Notes under the pieces: model-generated
The model's database searches: none
What the model saw: only the letters and a program-made list of their open reading frames with translations
What the model was told of the DNA's origin: nothing
Position numbers and translations under genes: made by a program
Source of the DNA: Aliidiomarina maris
Lineage (GTDB): Bacteria > Pseudomonadota > Gammaproteobacteria > Enterobacterales > Alteromonadaceae
Reading direction: 5' to 3'
Length of the DNA: 64,000 bases
Assembly: GCF_003987335.1 (NCBI RefSeq)
Contig: NZ_PIPK01000009.1
Span: 1 to 64,000 of the forward strand
Shown here: one piece after another, positions 46,044 through 54,502 of the stretch
How positions within the stretch are numbered: the stretch's first letter is position 1
Layout: every line of letters begins with the position of its first letter

Positions 46044-46717
46044 TTAGGCGGACGCCAATGCCACTTGATTACGGCCACGCTGCTTCGCTACATACAAAGC
46101 TTTGTCCGCGGCACTAATCAGTTGCTCCGCGTTGCCATCTTGGTATAGCGCGACGCCTGCGGTGATAGCCATCAATATCCACTGGGCGCTGATAGGTAAT
46201 TGCCCAATAATCTGCCGATTGGTCATAATACAAGCCTGTCCAAGCGGGACCGTATTGTGCGAGTAAGCGTGTGGCTATCACCACCCGGGCTTTGAATTCG
46301 TCGTCATGGGGTGCTTCGTAGCGACCAATGAAGCCGCTGACATCACGAATGGTGAGCGGCCCATCCGTCAGCCCATGGGCCAAGGCGGGGCGCAAGCGGT
46401 GGATGCCGTCCGTGGCTTCTACCCACTGCTCCATAGTAAGGCAGTAGGTCAGCAAAATGAGAACGCTGGTAGATATCGGTAAAAGCCTCAGCCAGCAGTT
46501 GGGTGTTTTGCTCGGCCTGAATAAATGGCCAGCGCTCGCGCTCAATTCGACTTAGGCTCTGGACTTTCAATTGCTGCACGGTTTGTTGCATCTCGTGCTG
46601 ATAGGTGTAATTAAAATACAGCCCACCGATCAACGCCACAGCAAGTATGGACGATAGCGAGATCATCACTAGTAGATGGGTCGTGAGGCGGCGATAGCGG
46701 CGTCTAATTATTTTCAT
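46044..46717 (-). pseudogene. Decayed membrane-bound diguanylate cyclase
   Basis: Three minus-strand fragments in different frames spell the ends of one sensor-GGDEF protein. The first (46717 to about 46450) has an N-terminal membrane helix and the start of a periplasmic sensor (QHEMQQTVQQLKVQSLSRIE). The second (about 46450 to 46160) continues the sensor in another frame (EQWVEATDGIHRLRPALAHG ... WTGLYYDQSADYW). The third (about 46175 to 46044) is the tail of a GGDEF domain (AGVALYQDGNAEQLISAADKALYVAKQRGRNQVA). At least one frameshift and one deletion have removed the second membrane helix and the whole GGDEF active site, so no cyclase activity is possible. Confidence 0.85.
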
Positions 46718-46802
46718 TCTAATTTAACGAACAATCAACTTCGCCCAGCTTACCCAGGAGTTAATTCCCAGGCAAGCTAGGTTTGTATGCGTTCGTAAAA
46801 AT

Positions 46803-47183
46803 TTAGCGAGTCAGTCGTGATAGCGTGCAAGCGGTCTGCTGTGCACGAATTAAAATGGTCTCGAAACGGCGTATTAACGCTTTATCCGCCTCCGTATGCT
46901 GCAGTTGATAGAGTGTATGCAGCAAGTGCAAGGCATCGGCAAAGTGGCCACATGCTTGATCGTCATGGGCAAGTTTGAGCTCAGTGGCTGCTAGCAGAAT
47001 GACTGCGGTGCAGTAATCTTCGGCACGTTCAGCGCACAGCTTAGCGCGTAAATCGACCTCACTAATACACACGCAAGCTTGCAAGCAGATGTACGCCGCC
47101 TCGTAGTCGCGGGCTTGAAGTGCGGTGGTACTTTTACGCATCAGCTGGTGAAACTGAGAGTCCTGCTTTGCCTGTTCAAACAT
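46803..47183 (-). CDS. Hypothetical protein behind a Fur-box-like site
   Basis: A 126-residue, mostly helical soluble protein that I do not recognise. It has no signal peptide or membrane segment. Five cysteines cluster at about residues 33-72 (CLQACVC, LCAERAEDYC, CGH), and the pattern RDYEAAYICLQ with later helices resembles TPR repeats. It is a real gene to judge from the strong GGAGGA six bases before its ATG and the regulatory site at 47221-47235. That Fur-like box suggests a role under iron limitation. It lies between the dead cyclase gene and arsJ, with no operon partner on either side. Confidence 0.65.
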   Translation of the reverse strand: MFEQAKQDSQFHQLMRKSTTALQARDYEAAYICLQACVCISEVDLRAKLCAERAEDYCTAVILLAATELKLAHDDQACGHFADALHLLHTLYQLQHTEADKALIRRFETILIRAQQTACTLSRLTR

Positions 47184-47220
47184 ACACGATCCTCCAAAGT
47201 TTCATCTAACTTAGTGCAAT

Positions 47221-47235
47221 TGAGAATCGTTATCA
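47221..47235 (-). promoter_or_regulatory. Fur-box-like 7-1-7 site
   Basis: TGATAAC-G-ATTCTCA on the minus strand matches the 7-1-7 Fur model TGATAAT-n-ATTATCA at 12 of 14 places. It overlaps a possible -35 TTGATA, with TAAGTT 17 bases on as a weak -10. The 126-residue gene starts about 38 bases downstream. Confidence 0.55.
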
Positions 47236-47246
47236 ATATGTGTGGA

Positions 47247-48482
47247 TTATTTTTTCTCCGTTTTAACCTTGAACGTCGAGTTGTCCGCACGTTCTGGTAA
47301 GCGAGCCACTGTAATGCCCGATAGTAGTAACAAGGCCGCAGAGATGATTAAGCAGGCCACCAAACCATGTTGTTGATACACCCAGCCGGATAACACAGTG
47401 CCAAGTAAGCGGCCGGCAGCGTTGGCCATATAATAAAAGCCAACATCCATCGACACCCCGTCAGCGCGTGCATAAGCCACAATTAAATAGCTATGCAGTG
47501 ACGAATTAATCGCAAACAGCACACCGAAGATCATCAGCCCAATCACCAAACTCGGTGCTGGCGCTATGCCCAGCCAAAGCGCAGCGGCGATGGCGAGTGG
47601 GCTTAGGGTCAATGCCATTGCCCAGATGCGGGCTTGGCGGTGTTCGGGTATTTGGCTACGCTGGGTTAACTTGGGCGCGAGCCCTTGAACCACGCCATAC
47701 CCTATCACCCAAGCGGCTAAAAAGCTTCCCACTAGCCAGTTGCTCCAGCCGAGTTGGCTGGCCAGGAAAACCGGCAAGGCGACGACAAACCAGACATCGC
47801 GCGCACCAAATAGCAGTAATCGAGCCGCCGCCAAGATATTAATTGGGCGACTCTTTGACCACATATCTTTGAATTTGGGCTTAAACTTGGCTTTGCCAAC
47901 GTCCCGCTTGAGGCTGATTAAACTGGCTAACCACACCAAGCCAAGCCCAATGGCCATCGCTAGAATGGCACCCTGGAAGCCAAGCAAGGTAAGTAGTAAC
48001 CCGCCTAAAAAGAAACCCACACCTTTCAGTGTGTTTTTCGAACCCGTCAGAATGGCGACCCAGCGATACAACTGCCCTTGCTGATTATCAGGCACCAACA
48101 ATTTAATGGTGCTTTTGGCACTCATTTTATTTAGGTCTTTAGCGATACCAGACAATGCTTGAGCGACCATCACCCAGACCAGGCTTAGCCAATGCGGCGG
48201 TACCAACAACATAGATAACGCAGCAATTTGTAAACCTAAACCGATATTCATCGTGCGGTTTAAGCCAAAGCGAGCGCCTAGCCAGCCACCAAATAAGTTG
48301 GTCACCACGCCAAATAGCTCGTAGAACAAAAATAGCATCGCAACTTCCAGCGCACTGTACCCAAGCTGGTGGAAATACAGTACCACCAGCATACGCAGTG
48401 CGCCGTCAGTTAACGTAAACGCCCAATAATTGCCGGTTACAATCAAATATTGGCGCACCGCAGGTGACAAGGTTGCTAGCAT
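47247..48482 (-). CDS. arsJ: Organoarsenical efflux MFS transporter ArsJ
   Basis: Major facilitator protein of 411 residues with about 12 helices. The opening [21 protein letters not shown], the loop [16 protein letters not shown], and [17 protein letters not shown] mark it as ArsJ. ArsJ exports 1-arseno-3-phosphoglycerate, the unstable product made when GAPDH uses arsenate in place of phosphate. The gene directly upstream is that GAPDH and the two overlap by seven bases, so the pathway can be read from the operon. The third gene, an ArsC-ArsR fusion, is first in the series. Confidence 0.92.
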   Translation of the reverse strand: MLATLSPAVRQYLIVTGNYWAFTLTDGALRMLVVLYFHQLGYSALEVAMLFLFYELFGVVTNLFGGWLGARFGLNRTMNIGLGLQIAALSMLLVPPHWLSLVWVMVAQALSGIAKDLNKMSAKSTIKLLVPDNQQGQLYRWVAILTGSKNTLKGVGFFLGGLLLTLLGFQGAILAMAIGLGLVWLASLISLKRDVGKAKFKPKFKDMWSKSRPINILAAARLLLFGARDVWFVVALPVFLASQLGWSNWLVGSFLAAWVIGYGVVQGLAPKLTQRSQIPEHRQARIWAMALTLSPLAIAAALWLGIAPAPSLVIGLMIFGVLFAINSSLHSYLIVAYARADGVSMDVGFYYMANAAGRLLGTVLSGWVYQQHGLVACLIISAALLLLSGITVARLPERADNSTFKVKTEKK

Positions 48483-49477
48483 GCAGCGACCTTGGCAACC
48501 AGTTCAACGGCGCGGTTCGCATAGCCCCATTCGTTGTCATACCAAGCATAGAGTTTGACGTGGGTGCCATTGATGACTTTGGTGGAGAGTGCATCGATAA
48601 TGCTCGAGCGTGGGTCTGTCTTATAATCGATAGACACTAACGGGCGCTCTTCATAACCCAAAATACCTTGCAATGATGACTCGGCCGCTTGTTGCATCCA
48701 GCGATTAATCTCCTCAGCACTGGTCGCGCGTTCGACTTCAAACACACAGTCGGTCAACGATGCATTAGCAAGAGGCACGCGTACCGCATGGCCGTCAATC
48801 TTGCCTTTAAGCTCAGGAAAAATTTCCACAATGGCAGTGGCCGAGCCCGTCGATGTTGGAATCAGACTCATGCCACAGGCGCGTGCCCGACGTAAATCTT
48901 TGTGCGGGGTGTCTAAAATACTTTGGGTATTGGTAAGGTCATGAATGGTGGTGATTGACCCGTGGCGAATACCGATATTGTCCTGCAATACTTTAACCAC
49001 AGGCGCCAAGCAGTTCGTGGTACACGAGGCTGCAGTCACAATACGGTGCTTTGCAGGGTCGTATAGATGATCGTTGACGCCCATCACGATATTGAGCGCA
49101 CCAGGCTCTTTTACTGGGGCCGAAACCACGACACGTTCAACGCCTTGGTCCAAATATGCGTTCAGCAATGCCACGGTTTTCATCTTACCTGACGCTTCAA
49201 GCACCACGTCGCATTGACTCCAATCAGTATCGGCAATCGCTGTATTATTGGTCAGCGTAATCCCTTGGCCGTTAAGCACTAAGCTACCATTGTCTGCCTC
49301 GACCTGGTGTTGCCAACGCCCATGCACAGAATCGAAATTGAGCAGGTGTGCAAAGGTCGCTGCGTCTGCGGCAGGGTCATTGACTTGCACTAGCTCAAGT
49401 CCAGGGTGCTCACTTACAATTCGAAAGGCTAGGCGACCAATGCGGCCTAAACCATTGATACCAACTTTTACTGTCAT
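48476..49477 (-). CDS. ArsJ-associated glyceraldehyde-3-phosphate dehydrogenase
   Basis: A 333-residue GAPDH with the NAD-binding start [13 protein letters not shown], catalytic cysteine in [16 protein letters not shown] (about residue 150), the [11 protein letters not shown] segment and the C-terminal [15 protein letters not shown]. In ars operons this enzyme makes 1-arseno-3-phosphoglycerate for ArsJ, so it is a resistance gene and not the main glycolytic copy. AGAGGTAAAGT before the ATG is a good ribosome binding site. It sits 17 bases after the ArsC-ArsR gene and overlaps arsJ. Confidence 0.93.
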   Translation of the reverse strand: MTVKVGINGLGRIGRLAFRIVSEHPGLELVQVNDPAADAATFAHLLNFDSVHGRWQHQVEADNGSLVLNGQGITLTNNTAIADTDWSQCDVVLEASGKMKTVALLNAYLDQGVERVVVSAPVKEPGALNIVMGVNDHLYDPAKHRIVTAASCTTNCLAPVVKVLQDNIGIRHGSITTIHDLTNTQSILDTPHKDLRRARACGMSLIPTSTGSATAIVEIFPELKGKIDGHAVRVPLANASLTDCVFEVERATSAEEINRWMQQAAESSLQGILGYEERPLVSIDYKTDPRSSIIDALSTKVINGTHVKLYAWYDNEWGYANRAVELVAKVAAC

Positions 49478-49494
49478 ACTTTACCTCTAAAAAT

Positions 49495-50253
49495 TTAGCC
49501 GCAACTGCCATCAACTGGGCTCAGGGCATCAGGAATCAGGTGCGGGTGATGGGCGGCACTATCGCGAATAACGCTTGCCATCCAATCAGCCAGCGCAGGA
49601 TTGATACGGTAATACACCCAACGCTTGTCTCTGCGGTCAGTCAATAAGCCGTATTCACGCAACTGCGCGAGGTGGCGTGAAACTTTGGGCTGCGACATCT
49701 GGGTGCTGTCGACGAACTGACACACACACACCTCGCCATGGCGATGTAAGGTTAAGATCATCTGCAGCCGCAACGGGTCACTCAGGATCTTGAAAAACTC
49801 ATGGGGGGCATCAAATAAGGTGGCGCGTTGGCTTTGCTTGCGTGCAATCAGCAAGAACATACGAATACGTTCTGTCAGTTCATGGGCGGTCACCCGAAAG
49901 GCGTCGCTGCGCTGACTTGCCACTGGGTCCGGGAAGTCCCAAGCAATAAAGGTGTTATCTGTGCATAAGCTCTGGCATTCAGTGCGCGCGCGGTCGCACA
50001 AGCTAATCACATAATCGAACGTGGCTATATCAAGTTGATCAATGGACTTAGAATGCAGACCGTCTGTGCTAATGCCAGCATCAGATAGCGCTTTGAGCGC
50101 TTGCGGCTCCGGTCGTGTAGGCAAAGTACCCGCACTCACCACCTCAAAGTCAGAACCTGCAAACTGACGGCATATCGCCTCAGCCATAATAGAGCGCGCC
50201 GAATTGGCGGTGCACAGAAACAAAATACGCGGACGAACATGCTCAATTGACAT
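49495..50253 (-). CDS. Fused arsenate reductase (ArsC, low-MW phosphatase type) and ArsR regulator
   Basis: One 252-residue protein with two domains. Residues 1 to about 135 are a thioredoxin-coupled ArsC: P-loop CTANSARS with the CX5R nucleophile, a CDRARTEC pair spaced seven residues apart as in the S. aureus enzyme, and the acid in WDFPDP. The rest is an ArsR winged helix, with the arsenite-sensing CxC in EVCVCQF and the recognition helix SQPKVSRHLAQLREYGLL. So reductase and sensor of its own product are covalently joined. I chose ATG 50253; ATG 50263-50265 is in frame but would lie inside the operator. No arsenite pump is in the operon. Confidence 0.9.
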   Translation of the reverse strand: MSIEHVRPRILFLCTANSARSIMAEAICRQFAGSDFEVVSAGTLPTRPEPQALKALSDAGISTDGLHSKSIDQLDIATFDYVISLCDRARTECQSLCTDNTFIAWDFPDPVASQRSDAFRVTAHELTERIRMFLLIARKQSQRATLFDAPHEFFKILSDPLRLQMILTLHRHGEVCVCQFVDSTQMSQPKVSRHLAQLREYGLLTDRRDKRWVYYRINPALADWMASVIRDSAAHHPHLIPDALSPVDGSCG

Positions 50254-50260
50254 ACGTAAC

Positions 50261-50290
50261 ACCATACATATGGGAATTCATATATATGGT
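50261..50290. promoter_or_regulatory. 30-base inverted repeat, likely ArsR operator
   Basis: Arms ACCATACATATG (50261-50272) and CATATATATGGT (50279-50290) pair at 11 of 12 places around GGAATT. The repeat covers the -10 element and the region around the start site of the ars operon, where a repressor would block transcription. Confidence 0.65.
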
Positions 50291-50314
50291 ATTGCGTATG
50301 TGTTTTTTTGGCAA
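50286..50314 (-). promoter_or_regulatory. Promoter of the ars operon
   Basis: On the minus strand TTGCCA (50314-50309), 17-base spacer, TACCAT (50291-50286). The -35 matches five of six and the -10 four of six consensus bases. The -10 lies in the operator repeat. Confidence 0.6.
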
Positions 50315-50330
50315 GTATTTGTTGAGCTGT

Positions 50331-51521
50331 TTACACTGACTCGCCGCACACATGCGCGCTCGACCAAGCCCACTGGAAATTGTAGCCACCCAGCCAGCCG
50401 GTAACATCCAACACTTCGCCGATAAAATAGAGTCCCGGCTGAATATTGCTTTGCATGGTTTTTGAGCTGACCTGGTTGGTATCGACGCCGCCTAAGGTGA
50501 CTTCTGCGGTGCGATAACCTTCGGTGCCGTTGGGTTTTACTGGCCAGGCATGCAGGCGCTCGGCGATATCACTGAGTTCTTGGTGGCTATAATCTGCCAT
50601 ATTTTTAAGCGGCCATTGCTCGCGCTGCAAAAGCATACTGACTAAACGCTTGGGTAGCTGGCTACTTAGCCAAGCTTTGAGCCCTGACTTGGGTTGCTGC
50701 TGTTTCACTTGCTTCAATGCTTCGAGGGCGTCAATCTCAGGCAACAAGTTAAGCCAAACTGGCTCACCAGGCTGCCAGTAGGACGAAATTTGTAAAATGC
50801 TTGGGCCGCTTAATCCACGGTGAGTAAATAACATGGCTTCTTTAAAGCTGGTCAGGTGATTACCTGCGACCACATCACACGCGGTGCCAGCTAAAGGCTC
50901 AAATTGAGCTTTATCAGCGTCATGCAAGGTAAATGGCACTAAGCCTGCGCGCACAGGAAGCACCCGATGGCCAAATTGTTCGGCTAATTTAAAGCCAAAC
51001 GGCGTGGCACCTAATTTCGGCATCGACAAGCCGCCGGTGGCCACCACCAGCGCATCGGCCAGATAATCGCCTTGGTTGGTGGCGACTCTATATTGCTTGG
51101 CGTCATTAACAGTCACGCTGGCTATCTCAGTGCGAAGCTGCACTCGTGCGCCTGCGTCGCTGCATTCCTGGAGCAACATACGCACGATGTCTTTCGCGGA
51201 GTCGTCACAAAATAACTGACCTAATGTTTTTTCATGATACGCAATGCCGTGGCGCTCAACTTGGGCGATAAAGTCCCATTGGGTGTAGCGACTTAATGCG
51301 GATTTACAGAAATGCGGGTTGGCGCTGATAAAATTCTCAGGGCTGGTAAACATATTGGTGAAGTTACAGCGCCCACCGCCGGAAATAAGGATTTTTTTCC
51401 CTGCCTGCTTCGCGTGGTCAAGCACTAACACGCGTTTTCCGCGTCGAGCTGCGGTGGCTGCACAGTGTAAGCCTGCGGCACCCGCTCCCAAAACAATGAC
51501 ATCAAACTGCTTAGAATCCAT
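50331..51521 (-). CDS. yhiN: NAD(P)/FAD-dependent oxidoreductase of the YhiN/HI0933 family
   Basis: Flavoprotein of 396 residues. The N-terminal FAD loop is VIVLGAGAAGLHCAATAARRGKRVLVLD, followed by KKILISGGGRCNFTN, the hallmark of the HI0933 group. The end has the GEVLDVTGWLGGYNFQWAWSSAHVCGE segment that closes the FAD site. Physiological substrate unknown. The ATG at 51521 puts the FAD loop near the N-terminus; an in-frame GTG at 51557 is less likely. No terminator was seen between it and the ars promoter, so some read-through into ars is possible. Confidence 0.9.
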   Translation of the reverse strand: MDSKQFDVIVLGAGAAGLHCAATAARRGKRVLVLDHAKQAGKKILISGGGRCNFTNMFTSPENFISANPHFCKSALSRYTQWDFIAQVERHGIAYHEKTLGQLFCDDSAKDIVRMLLQECSDAGARVQLRTEIASVTVNDAKQYRVATNQGDYLADALVVATGGLSMPKLGATPFGFKLAEQFGHRVLPVRAGLVPFTLHDADKAQFEPLAGTACDVVAGNHLTSFKEAMLFTHRGLSGPSILQISSYWQPGEPVWLNLLPEIDALEALKQVKQQQPKSGLKAWLSSQLPKRLVSMLLQREQWPLKNMADYSHQELSDIAERLHAWPVKPNGTEGYRTAEVTLGGVDTNQVSSKTMQSNIQPGLYFIGEVLDVTGWLGGYNFQWAWSSAHVCGESV

Positions 51522-51668
51522 GAACTTAGCGCCAAGGTGAAAGAAAACGATTGGCACTAGGCCAAGAATAGGCGCATTTTAACACACTAAATGGGCAAAT
51601 CAGATTTGCGCCAAGGCCTGCTTTTGCATAGTCTAGAGCGCGTTTTAATTTGGGGAACACACCTTGTT

Positions 51669-53042
51669 ATGTCAAAAATAAAAATTCCACATACATTGGT
51701 GCTGATGTTTATCATGATGATGGTGGCATTGGTGCTGACTTGGGTTCTACCCACTGGCTCGTTTGAGCGGGTTGCCGAAGAGGGCCGCACGGTCGTGGTG
51801 CCAGGCAGTTTCGAGCTACAACCTGAAGCGCCGACGTTGAGCCCACTGCGTCTTTTGACTGCGATACCTGAAGCATTGGCGCAAGCCCAGGACGTAATTT
51901 TCTTCGTGTTTTTAATTGGTGGCGTGCTCGGCATTATTCGCCATACCGGTGCCCTGGATGCAGTGATTGGTAAATTGCTGGAGAAATTTGGTAGCCGCAT
52001 GGGGCTTCTGATTTTCGGCGGGATGTTTATCTTCGGTGTGTTTTCTTCCGTGATAGGGATGGCCGCTGAATACGTGGTATTCGTCGCGCTACTGGTTGGG
52101 CTGTGTCGCGCAATTAAACTCGATGCCATGGTCGCGATGGGCATCCTGGTGGTCGGCTACGGGGTCGGTTATGGTTTGTCGTTGACCAACCCATTTACCG
52201 TCATCATTGCCCAAGCTATTGCTGAAGTCCAACCTGGTAGCGGCAACTGGTTGCGTTTGGTGCTGTTGGTGCCAATTTTCGCGGTGGGCTTTCACCACGT
52301 GTATAGCTATGCCCGCAAAGTAAAAGCCGACCCGAATAATTCTTTGTTGGCTGACTTGCCCACTGGTGATGTGCAACAAGACCCGGACGCGTACCCGAAG
52401 ATGACCCGCACCCATATCGCGGTGATTAGCGCCTTTGTTGTTGCATTGGCGACGCTGGTGTTTGGTATTCGCGCCTATGGTTGGTACTTAACTGAATTAA
52501 GTGCGTTATTCATTGGTTTAGGTATTGCCACCGTGTTTATTGGCCGTATCAGTTTTGATGAAGCGGCGCAGAAGTTTATTGATGGTGCGGCGCAGTTGAC
52601 AGCGACTGCCTTGCTGGTTGGCTTTGCGCGCAGTATTGCACTCATTATGGAAGACGGCCAAGTGCTGGATACGGTAATTTATTATCTGTCGATGCCAGTG
52701 GAGGCCATGGGCGCCTACTTTGGTGCGGTGGGCATGTTGCTGATCCAATCCTTCCTTAACCTGTTTATTCCATCGGGTTCGGGTCAGGCTTTTGTCACCA
52801 TGCCGATCATGGTGCCGATTGCGGACACCGCCGGTATTGGGCGTCAGGTCGCGGTGTTAGCATTCCAAATGGGTGACGGCTTTATGAATATGATAGTGCC
52901 AACTAACCCTGTACTGATGGGTATTCTGGGCCTTGCGGGTATTCCATATGACCGCTGGTTCCGCTTTATGGCGCCATTGATGTTGAAGCTACTCGTCGTG
53001 TGCGCGCTGGCACTGATGTTTGCGGTGTTTGTAGGCTACTAA
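51669..53042 (+). CDS. YfcC family anion/basic amino acid carrier
   Basis: A 457-residue inner-membrane protein with about 12 helices. It begins with KIKIPHTLVLMFIMMMVALVLTWVLPTGSFER, the usual YfcC opening, and shows SGSGQAFVTMPIMVPIAD, the motif that follows the re-entrant loop in DcuC/YfcC-type carriers. Substrates of the family include C4-dicarboxylates and basic amino acids; which applies here cannot be told. The ATG at 51669 gives a normal N-terminus; the in-frame start at 51591 adds 26 residues with no support. It converges with elaA-rsmJ at a shared terminator. Confidence 0.87.
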   Translation: MSKIKIPHTLVLMFIMMMVALVLTWVLPTGSFERVAEEGRTVVVPGSFELQPEAPTLSPLRLLTAIPEALAQAQDVIFFVFLIGGVLGIIRHTGALDAVIGKLLEKFGSRMGLLIFGGMFIFGVFSSVIGMAAEYVVFVALLVGLCRAIKLDAMVAMGILVVGYGVGYGLSLTNPFTVIIAQAIAEVQPGSGNWLRLVLLVPIFAVGFHHVYSYARKVKADPNNSLLADLPTGDVQQDPDAYPKMTRTHIAVISAFVVALATLVFGIRAYGWYLTELSALFIGLGIATVFIGRISFDEAAQKFIDGAAQLTATALLVGFARSIALIMEDGQVLDTVIYYLSMPVEAMGAYFGAVGMLLIQSFLNLFIPSGSGQAFVTMPIMVPIADTAGIGRQVAVLAFQMGDGFMNMIVPTNPVLMGILGLAGIPYDRWFRFMAPLMLKLLVVCALALMFAVFVGY

Positions 53043-53062
53043 CACCTTGCTGCAGCTGCAGC

Positions 53063-53104
53063 ACATACCTTGAAGTACGTACCTTGAAGCACATACCTTG
53101 AAGC
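53063..53104 (+). repeat. Three tandem 14-base repeats after the yfcC-like stop
   Basis: ACATACCTTGAAGT, ACGTACCTTGAAGC and ACATACCTTGAAGC run head to tail (53063-53076, 53077-53090, 53091-53104), just after a CTGCAGCTGCAG palindrome and before the terminator. Confidence 0.85.
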
Positions 53105-53110
53105 AAATAA

Positions 53111-53136
53111 AAAACCGCAGGTCAGCCTGCGGTTTT
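53111..53136. terminator. Bidirectional terminator
   Basis: AAAACCGCAGG and CCTGCGGTTTT pair around TCAG, with flanking A and T runs, between the convergent yfcC-like and elaA-rsmJ genes. Confidence 0.92.
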
Positions 53137-53168
53137 TTTATTACAACAGAAGCATTTTATAAGTCGTT

Positions 53169-54467
53169 TTAATACGCCTGCTTAATATAAATATCGAAGC
53201 GGTGCTTTTTGCTACTCACTTGTGCGTGCGGCGCTTGGCCTGCGAGAAACGGGGCCTTGGCCGGTCGTTTGACCACCACGCGGTGGGTCGCAAGGGCCAA
53301 TGCGGGGGCGAGTAGACCGTCGCTGTCATCATCGCTCCCCACCAGCGCTTGTAACATTTGCATGTCTTTTTTCACTGCCGCGCTTTTGTCGCGATGGGGA
53401 AACATCGGATCCAGGTATATCGCCATGGGCGGCTTACTGGCTAACTGAGCCGTATATTCGTCCTGCAATAAGCTACCGGGGCCAAGCACACGTACACGCT
53501 CACTGACCCAATCGCCAATGCTATCACTATGGCTGGCGCGATAAATGGCATCACTTAGCAATGCATGAATGGTGCGGTTACGCTCTAAAAAGCGCACGTG
53601 GCAGCCAGCATGGGCGAGGATCATGCCATCGCGGCCAAGCCCTGCCGTGGCGTCCAAAATATCGGGGCGATGGCCTTTTTGCAGGCCGAAAGCGCGTGCG
53701 ATGGCCTCATCGCGCATGCCCCCTGCCTGACGCCGCCAACCTTGGGTACCACCGACAAAGTCGATTTGTAACGGGGTAACTTTAGGGTGTGGCTTCCAGC
53801 GCAATTGCAAACCTAACTGGGTGAGTTCGAGCACAAACGGATGGGCGCTGTCTTCATTGGGTAATTGCAGTTCATTGGCGAGCGCAGCAGCCGTTGGCGA
53901 CAGTTCTGGGTCCGCCGCCACTAACGCGGTCAGTGCTTGTTCAGGGTGGCAGAGATCGGCAGCGGCGACGTTAGGCATCGGCCCACTGTAGCGCATATCC
54001 TGATGCTCAATGCCATCTTCTAAATACACGTCGCCTTCGCTGATAAAGCCTAAATCTTGGTAGAAACTTAATAAGTAGGTTTGCGCGCCAATGACTATTT
54101 CGCTGCTCCCGCTGTGGCTGAGTGCCAGTTGCATTGCGCGTTGCATCAGGGTGCGGCCGAGCTGTTGTCCGCGCGCCTGCGGGGCAATAATGACGCGGCC
54201 AATGCGATGCACATCGGGGTCTGCACCGTGGTGATGCTGCTTTGGCGCGGCAATTGTACCCGAGGCATGAAATACCCGCGCATAGCCCACCAATTGCTGT
54301 TGTTGCCATGCCATGATGTGTAGTGCTTTATGATCTTCGCCATCGGCGTCCAGATACGCACAGGCTTGCTCTACGACGAAGACTTGCTGGCGTAAGGCGA
54401 GTATTGCGTACAACTCATCACGACTGAGTTCTGCGTAGGGCTTGGTGCACCAGGTTATTGTATTCAT
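53169..54467 (-). CDS. ElaA-type acetyltransferase fused to 16S rRNA methyltransferase RsmJ
   Basis: One uninterrupted 432-residue frame with two enzymes. Residues 1 to about 155 are a GNAT N-acetyltransferase of the ElaA type (LRQQVFVVEQACAYLDADGEDH, the acetyl-CoA loop RVIIAPQARGQQLGRTLM, FYQDLGF). Residues about 175-432 are RsmJ, which methylates N2 of G1516 in 16S rRNA: IDFVGGTQGWRR, SAM loop DATAGLGRDGMILA, the catalytic YLDPMFPHR and the closing VVVKRPAKAPFL. E. coli encodes the two separately and far apart. The ATG at 54467 starts the ElaA part directly. It lies 35 bases downstream of dam on the same strand. Confidence 0.9.
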   Translation of the reverse strand: MNTITWCTKPYAELSRDELYAILALRQQVFVVEQACAYLDADGEDHKALHIMAWQQQQLVGYARVFHASGTIAAPKQHHHGADPDVHRIGRVIIAPQARGQQLGRTLMQRAMQLALSHSGSSEIVIGAQTYLLSFYQDLGFISEGDVYLEDGIEHQDMRYSGPMPNVAAADLCHPEQALTALVAADPELSPTAAALANELQLPNEDSAHPFVLELTQLGLQLRWKPHPKVTPLQIDFVGGTQGWRRQAGGMRDEAIARAFGLQKGHRPDILDATAGLGRDGMILAHAGCHVRFLERNRTIHALLSDAIYRASHSDSIGDWVSERVRVLGPGSLLQDEYTAQLASKPPMAIYLDPMFPHRDKSAAVKKDMQMLQALVGSDDDSDGLLAPALALATHRVVVKRPAKAPFLAGQAPHAQVSSKKHRFDIYIKQAY

Positions 54468-54502
54468 TCCTTGGCCTTAGCTTAGTTGGCAACGTGAGGT
54501 CG

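Noticed and set aside
46044-47183. Genomic island or mobile element around the dead cyclase and ars operon
   Set aside because: No integrase, transposase, tRNA or flanking repeats are visible, although gene content is accessory in character.
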